From NCBI GenBank assembly GCA_933228895.1, contig OW121854.1, positions 58,384,609 through 58,448,608 on the forward strand: DNA of 64,000 nt. The letters are read 5' to 3'. A program made the position numbers and the translations under genes. Origin of the DNA: Platycnemis pennipes (lineage: Eukaryota > Arthropoda > Insecta > Odonata > Platycnemididae). Positions 58,036 through 64,000 of the stretch are shown here, piece by piece. The notes below the pieces were generated by a model that saw nothing but the letters and a program-made list of their open reading frames with translations, made no database searches and was not told where the DNA came from. The number at the start of each line of letters is the position of its first letter. Positions within the stretch are counted from its first letter, which is position 1.

Positions 58036-59448
58036 GTCTCTTACAAGGTATAGCATCTAATGGGTATAAATTCAAAAGTACGACAGGAAGGGAATCATTG
58101 ACCAATGTGATGGAGGTAGTAGTAGGGAATTAGGGGCTTTGGTTGGTGGAGAAAAACAAGGAGTGGTGTATTTCATAGGTAGCGTTCCAGGGTATTAGAG
58201 GCTCGGGAGAATGTCATACGTGGGAGGGGAATCCTTGGGAAATTTAGAGTAGCGAAGAAGAAGTGGGGGAGGCAGTAATTTATTTTTTTAAGATTTGGTT
58301 GTCAGCATGATAAGGATAAGACCAGGGAGTGAACACCAAATTCAACATAGTACAGAAGTTTTATTTTCTACTTCTTCCTCTTAAGGAGTTAAATATGTGT
58401 TATTTATGGATCCTAACCACCCGTGCACCAGGCACGTGCGACGGAGACATTATAATCAACGACAGAATACAGACTTTTTAGTGAAGTTAGTTGGCATCCC
58501 ACTGAATCCATTATTATCCCACTATACCAGATTCCTCCGACGTCCGATATGCCTCTGAAAAATTTACCGTCTACCTTAAATACCTCAAATGACTTTAGTT
58601 GTTGGTTGGATGAACTCTAGTAATAGCAACAACAATCACACGCTGAAGTTTGGTTCCAAATCACTGACACGGAGTCCTCCAGTAGGTCTAACTCACGGAT
58701 ACTTTTCGCAGAAAATCTGGTCCTTAAATAAACCTCTGTGGTATAATAAGTGCAACACATACTTTCATATGGTTTGTTGGGGAGCCATACCGTAAATTAG
58801 CCATAAAAATTTAACGCCATCAAACTTGTCAATGAGGACCGTTTAAATCAATTCCACTGCCGATCTGGGTCACCTTTTACACATTCGGAATGTTTTATTT
58901 TCAATTCGGATACTAAATATATGTTAGACTTTGAAAATAATTTTACGTACATGAATGTTTTTGTCAAAATTTGACGAAGTGGATTCGGCCCTGTGAGACT
59001 TATTCTGAGGATTCTCTCATTACTGCAACGGAGAAGGATGAAGAGGAGACACGAATGTGATTTTCACATAAATAAAAAAATCGGGCGGAGCAATGATAAC
59101 GGTAAAATGAACTCAGTTCCACCAAACAGCCGCCGAAACGTGGAACGGCGCCAGAATTTGAATATATTTAAGGAGATGGCGTGAGTCGTTCGGAGTATGA
59201 CCTTGCGCTTTCAAGAATGGCTCGAGTGAGAGTGAGAATACAGGATTACGCAATCCGAATGCATTAAGCTATCGATTCAGACAATTCGTATACGAGAATA
59301 TTGAATAGCAAGGATGCCTCACGAAGATGTGATTAACTGTTTCTTAGAAAAAGTCCAATCTTATTCCACAGCAGTCATCTCCGCACCATTATACCTATTC
59401 TATTTTTACAACACTATTCACTAGGAGACAGAAGGCGAAACTATATGA
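58036..59448. other. Unassigned sequence
   Basis: No repeat family or exon recognised. Confidence 0.3.
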
Positions 59449-59520
59449 GCTTGCTATTTAAAATATAGTAGATCTGTAGTTTGTTTGCTTGTTATTTAAA
59501 ATATTGTAGATCAGTAGGTA
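59449..59520 (+). repeat. Imperfect 37-bp tandem repeat, two units
   Basis: GCTTG(C/T)TATTTAAAATAT(A/T)GTAGATC(T/A)GTAG repeats at 59449 and 59486. Confidence 0.75.
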
Positions 59521-62500
59521 GCAGATAGTTGGTATCAGTATTCCGATACTGTTCTACTATAATTCCACTATTTTCAACAGAAATTATAAATTTCGGATTG
59601 ATAAAATTTTAGTTACTTAATTAATTTTTGTAGAAGATAATAACACCAATGCCAACAGAGGTTTAGTGGGGGACTCCTACATCGATATTTTGGTCAACTG
59701 CGGTGACCATCAACGGGAGATAGGTTTGAGAGGCACTTGTCTCGGGATGCGCTCAGCAGTGGGCCACTGTTCAAGATCAAGTCTCCATGAAGATGGAGTC
59801 CTCCACTATACACCTCTGTTGGCATCGGCGTTATTATCTGCACAAAAATTTACTGAGGCCAAAAAACTCACTACATTGCCAATTAATTTGTTGGTTTATT
59901 TTGCGATAATTCCCAATATATGAAAATGTATTTGATGGTAACCTCAAAACAGGTTTTTCCTTCGAGTCCACTGAAAGTTTCCCATTGGACTCATTCATTC
60001 ATTTTTGTTCTCGATTTGAGAATAAATGAAAACATCTAAAATCTAAATCCCTTGCACGGTTATAGGTAAAGGTGCAAATAAATTATTTCTACGCTTCCTT
60101 TGCTGTCAGTGCATTAATCTCAACAAGGTAAAATGCTCTATGTATTGAATCGCCTTGGAGTAAAGTCATTTTTATCTTTCTTTCAATCTAATTCTTCAAT
60201 ATTAAGCAATTCATAACCATGAAATAGAGGAAAGTACTATTCGTTAAAACGACGCGAATGAATGACAGTGATGAAAGCGACAGGTACATATGTAACATCG
60301 TTTGCAGTACGGGAGACCAGCTAACTTAATTCTCGGGAAGCAGGGCAAAAAGTGCACCATTCAGTTTTAATTAAGCTATAGGACAAGATATAAGTTAGAG
60401 ATTTTCATATATACAGGCCTGGTAAATAACAGTATTTAGCTACTAATGAAAAGTTTCAGTGTATGTACTTCCGGTACATTATTTTCATCTCAACATAGCG
60501 TAATTAATACAATGTATGCAAACTACTACGAGTATCTTTCAAAAGTATTTTAAATGCACCGAGAAACTACCCTCCAATAATAGGCCCTCAAGTCAAAGAA
60601 CTTTCACCCTTACTCCGTCCTCATTTCCGCTCGTGCGTTGATTGCTTTAAAAAAATATGCACATGACAGCCGTGAAAGAGCACAAGCTATGAAGTCATTA
60701 ACTTTAGCCTTAGGATGGATATATAGGTAAGAAAAACGAGTGTAGTCTCTGACAAGTGTAAGAAAGGGCGCACCAGGAACGATGTCATTTTCGTTCTAAT
60801 TGGCAGAATACCGTTCGCACAACTTTCTTCGACCGTCTTTTTGATGCACTCAAAAGAAGTCGATATAGGTACTCGTTCCGCATTACGACGGACGACGGCC
60901 TTAGTACTTGACACAAACACTAAAGACCTACTGTAAGATAAGAGATCAGTCTCTAAATACTGTACGTTGAAGAGAAATTTTACTAGTAAAGGGCAGCTAT
61001 AAAAAGAAAAACATTTTATGCTAAATACTGGCGGGAATATCATTAGAATGTCATTCGGGTCAGAAACATCTCCCCTTCATCGAAGTGGTAGAGAAAAGGA
61101 AAAATTTGCGGAGTTATGTGAACTGGATGATGCGGTCAATGGAATAGAGGGGAAAATATGTTATTCGTGTGTTTTTCGGCGTTAACAATCGAAGCACAGA
61201 AAACACTATTGAGAGATGAGTTCGCATTGAAGAGGAAAGGTGAATACGAACGAAAACTCCACACGAGAAATATAAGGACTCCTAGGAATAAGAGAAGATG
61301 CGATTAAAAAATACTTGAGTATCACGAGGACAAAGGAGTATTCTAGAATTGTTGGAGAAAACGGTGGAAGAAAGCCAGTTTCTAAAGCAGTAAACAAGGC
61401 TTTTTGATGGTCTCTTCCCCGAAACGTCGATTCAGAAGACGTAAATATAGGTAATGGCAACTTCGACGTGCTCGCAGCAGTAAAGTGAGTTTTCGTTCCG
61501 CACTTAGAAACGTCAAATGCTTAATTATCATATGTCCTTCGAAACATTGCATAAAGAGACCCGTCTACCGTAAGAAAGGGAAAGATTGAAGGGTGTTAGA
61601 AGAAAAAAACGAAAACAGTCCTTAACTTAGGCGGACCTGTCTGCATAATGAAATAAAAACCGGATGGAAAGGAGGTCAAGCCTTTCGAAATGTCATTACG
61701 AATTTCGCCCGACACTTTACATCGGAATCCTACTCATTCTCACCAAAAAGTCACAGGTGGTAGATGAAAGCACTTTTTAGCGGCTGAGGCGTGACTCAAA
61801 CGCGATTAGATTATCACGATAGTGTCTGGCACCTCGAAATACGCTAACGGGCTCATGTTTTCCGGATCTAGAAGGTTTTTAACCCCCGCAAATCATGATT
61901 AAGGCCATTATTGAGACGTTATTGACCCCTCGAGACTAAATAGGGCGAGCAATCAATCACTGGAGGGGATATTTTGTATCATCAATGGTAACCTTGGTCG
62001 TTTCAATATTGTGAAACATTTGTAATTGAGGTTAATTTTAATGGAGACGTGATTCTTACTCGTAGGAATTGAATTCCGAATTGGAATTATAATTGAAATC
62101 TCTTTCACTGTGGCAAGACAATGTTAATTAATCTAAAACGATGTTTTCAGACAACTGCTGATAATTTTTTTTGCATGATAAAGCTGGTTGTGGTCTATTT
62201 TAGGAACGTAACGTAAGGGGCAGAGTGAAAGTGGTTATCAGAAACATACCGAATGCTATGGCCAAGCAAGTGTGGGATTGGTTTAAGATATTTGAAATGT
62301 TTAACTTCGGAAATAAATAGGCCTGATCTGAAGAAATTTAATTCCCACGCATCCTAAACATATCAACTCTTACTTTCTGCTCGGCATTATTCGCTACATT
62401 TGAGAAATATGTTTCTACGACATTTAAATTGATGAAAAATAGTATTGTCTCCTTGTCCGGCAGTTGAATAAAAACAAAAACTATATAATCCTACATGGAG

Positions 62501-62854
62501 TTTCCAGAAAGAAATTTTCTGTATTAATGCGATTACAGCAATCATACAGTAGTGATTGTATATCATTTTGAATGGAATTTAACGAAAAGAAAACAAAAAA
62601 AATCTATAAAAATGTGATAAATGAAACTATTTGTGAACACCAAAAACGCTAAATTTCGCACACACTCACGAACTGAGACTATATTCATGTCCAGAATATT
62701 AACTATACCCTTGACCCAGGGCCTTCCTTTTAATTCACGAAATATGACGGTGAAGAGACATTTTCGCAACCAGCTGTTACATGGTGAAAGATTATGACAT
62801 TTTTTCTCTCCTACCATTCGCAAGAGAGTTCGCCTCTTGCGTCATTGACTCGTC
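59521..62854. other. Unassigned sequence
   Basis: AT-rich. The longest frame (minus 61043-60687, 118 codons) has no recognised motif and no splice or promoter support, so it is not called. Confidence 0.3.
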
Positions 62855-63177
62855 GTATGAGGGAATCGGAATCGCAAGTGTCCTTCTGCTTTTTCTTCAG
62901 AAATGACAGGAGCTCGTTGAAAACAAGCGGATGAGAAAACGGAATGCGTCTCGGACGAGGAATTGAACTGACTTGAGTGTGTGGCAATTGCCTGGCGAGG
63001 ACCATGAATGGACAGAGAATAGACGGCCTCTTTGGCGCTAGCAGATTCGGACGAATTCTCCAGAAATGACTCCTTCAAAGTCGTCGCCGGGATTCTCAGG
63101 ATACGCTCTTCTTTTGGCGCGTGACGATTAACATACGAACCCATGGTAGTCCTCGGCACTTTTCCCGGTCTCCACAT
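62842..63177 (-). CDS. Small conserved ORF in the dispersed unit, copy 2 (unrecognised)
   Basis: 111 codons beginning M-W-R-P-G-K-V. The first 73 or so residues stay in frame with copy 1 (29482-29234), sharing 'YVNRHAPKEERILRIPATTL' and 'EAVYSLSIHGPRQAIATH'. The serine-rich remainder continues through the 32 bp missing from copy 1. No domain is recognised. Conservation of frame between copies is suggestive only, because the copies may be recent. Confidence 0.35.
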   Translation of the reverse strand: MWRPGKVPRTTMGSYVNRHAPKEERILRIPATTLKESFLENSSESASAKEAVYSLSIHGPRQAIATHSSQFNSSSETHSVFSSACFQRAPVISEEKAEGHLRFRFPHTTSQ

Positions 63178-63251
63178 GTCGACAACGTCAGAAGGAGGAA
63201 TATCGCTATTTAAGTAGCAGTTGGTGGACAGTAATCATGATAGGCCTAGTT
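62855..63251. repeat. Dispersed duplicated unit, copy 2
   Basis: Counterpart of 29192-29564. Both copies end GGCCTAGTTCAT(C) and pass directly into a minus-strand LINE-A tail. Confidence 0.85.
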
Positions 63252-64000
63252 CATCTACATAGTACCCTGCAAGCCACCATAAAGGTGTGTGACAGGGGGT
63301 GAATTCTCGCCAAACATGCACTAAATACCATGCATAAAAAAGGATTAGTATTAATATACTAGTCTAAACTTCACTATTTAAAATAAATAAAAATAGCAAA
63401 ATAAGCTTCCAAAGACATGCTGTTAGTGGGGCTACCTTCAAGTCCTTATACCAACTCGCAGCTACCTATGCTATACATTGATTCACTCATATTGGACTTA
63501 TTCACCTCTATTCATATCCCTAATTGTGCGAGAAAAAAAGGACATTTTGAATATGTCAGTTCGGCAGTCAACTTCTCTAATTGTGTAATAATGGTCCAGT
63601 CTACCATTGTAAGTTGGGGTTCGCAAAATATTTTAACGTCATCACTGGATATATCATCTTGGAATTTATTTATGCGATTAAGCTATATTTCAACCTGCGA
63701 TCTGACAATGATTTCCATTTTATTTCATTTAATAGACTGGTTACGCTAATATAGTTATCGTACCGTCCCTTTACAAATCTTGCCGATCTTCGCTGCACAC
63801 CTTTAATTTCATTATTTAGACCGATTTCGTAGGGTTCCATATACTGGCAGCATATTCCAAATGAGGTCTAACATCTACGTTGTTAGTTCGATAATTTAAT
63901 AGAAGGTGTCTGTTCTGCAAATTCTGAGTATGGTTGGCGTTAAAAAAACGTATGGTGTAGAATATTTTAATGACAATGGAATGGACAACAGATTTTCGGG
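63252..64000 (-). mobile_element. LINE-A, longest 5' extent, copy A17 (continues past the window)
   Basis: Tail and hairpin at the left, full 3' UTR, then coding sequence on the minus strand. By 63780-63830 one reads V-Q-R-R-S-A-R-F-V-K-G preceded, in pieces, by an A-S-I-W-N type block. This is the C-terminal arm of a CR1/L2-like reverse transcriptase. Frameshifts are present. The catalytic domain, if any, lies outside the window. Confidence 0.75.

Noticed and set aside
60687..61043. 118-codon minus-strand frame
   Set aside because: No motif, no second copy, no splice or promoter support; its length is within chance for 64 kb.
1..64000. CRISPR arrays, operons or bacterial ribosome-binding sites
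   Set aside because: No regularly spaced repeats or dense coding; everything points to a eukaryotic nuclear genome.

Overview
The window looks like nuclear DNA from an arthropod, most likely an insect with a large, repeat-rich genome. It is AT-rich and has no dense coding. It holds many short decayed retrotransposon pieces, DNA-transposon remnants with terminal inverted repeats, tRNA-derived SINE-like pieces, isolated CpG-rich islands and spliceosomal splice signals. I cannot name the species. No complete host gene is visible. Two short stretches look like real host exons: a 64-nt internal exon at 51337-51400, and a possible signal-peptide first exon at 36495-36540.

The main structure is at 8168-18205. 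Two copies of one roughly 5-kb DNA transposon lie head to tail. Each is bounded by about 18-bp imperfect terminal inverted repeats, and the layout is TTAA-copy1-TTAA-copy2-TTAA with one shared TTAA between them. Both copies carry, on the minus strand, a decayed gene for a YqaJ/lambda-exonuclease-type nuclease whose PDG and E-V-K-C-P motifs are still readable. Both also carry the same internal retrotransposon remnants, so they descend from one already-invaded ancestor. They differ by private indels. Copy 1 has a 197-bp insertion flanked by a 7-bp repeat and has lost about 0.7 kb. Copy 2 keeps that 0.7 kb, which includes a pair of 19-bp perfect hairpins.

The rest is a landscape of three retrotransposon families, labelled here only for this window. 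LINE-A (CR1/L2-like reverse-transcriptase C-terminus) has 17 recognisable 3' ends; the best end in a short ATGTAG tandem tail behind a conserved hairpin. LINE-B is a set of decayed C-termini with a 'GRMLGRRGR'-type motif. LINE-C is RTE-like, with FADD and GVRQG motifs and a TGA-repeat tail; its best copy is at 37579-38590 on the minus strand. Smaller items include a 352-bp MITE with TACCGTATT termini, a 308-bp CAGTGGCG-type element, hAT-like termini, several tRNA-like SINE pieces, a possible hammerhead-ribozyme core, an exact 100-bp duplication at 33452 and 33855, and a dispersed duplication (29192-29935 and 62855-63640) that carries a conserved small ORF next to a LINE-A copy.

CpG-rich islands near 1890-2560, 21690-22110, 29970-30570, 42760-43110, 48100-48560 and 55720-56060 may mark promoters or 5' exons of genes outside or across this window. 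Their open frames overlap on both strands, so I do not call them proteins.
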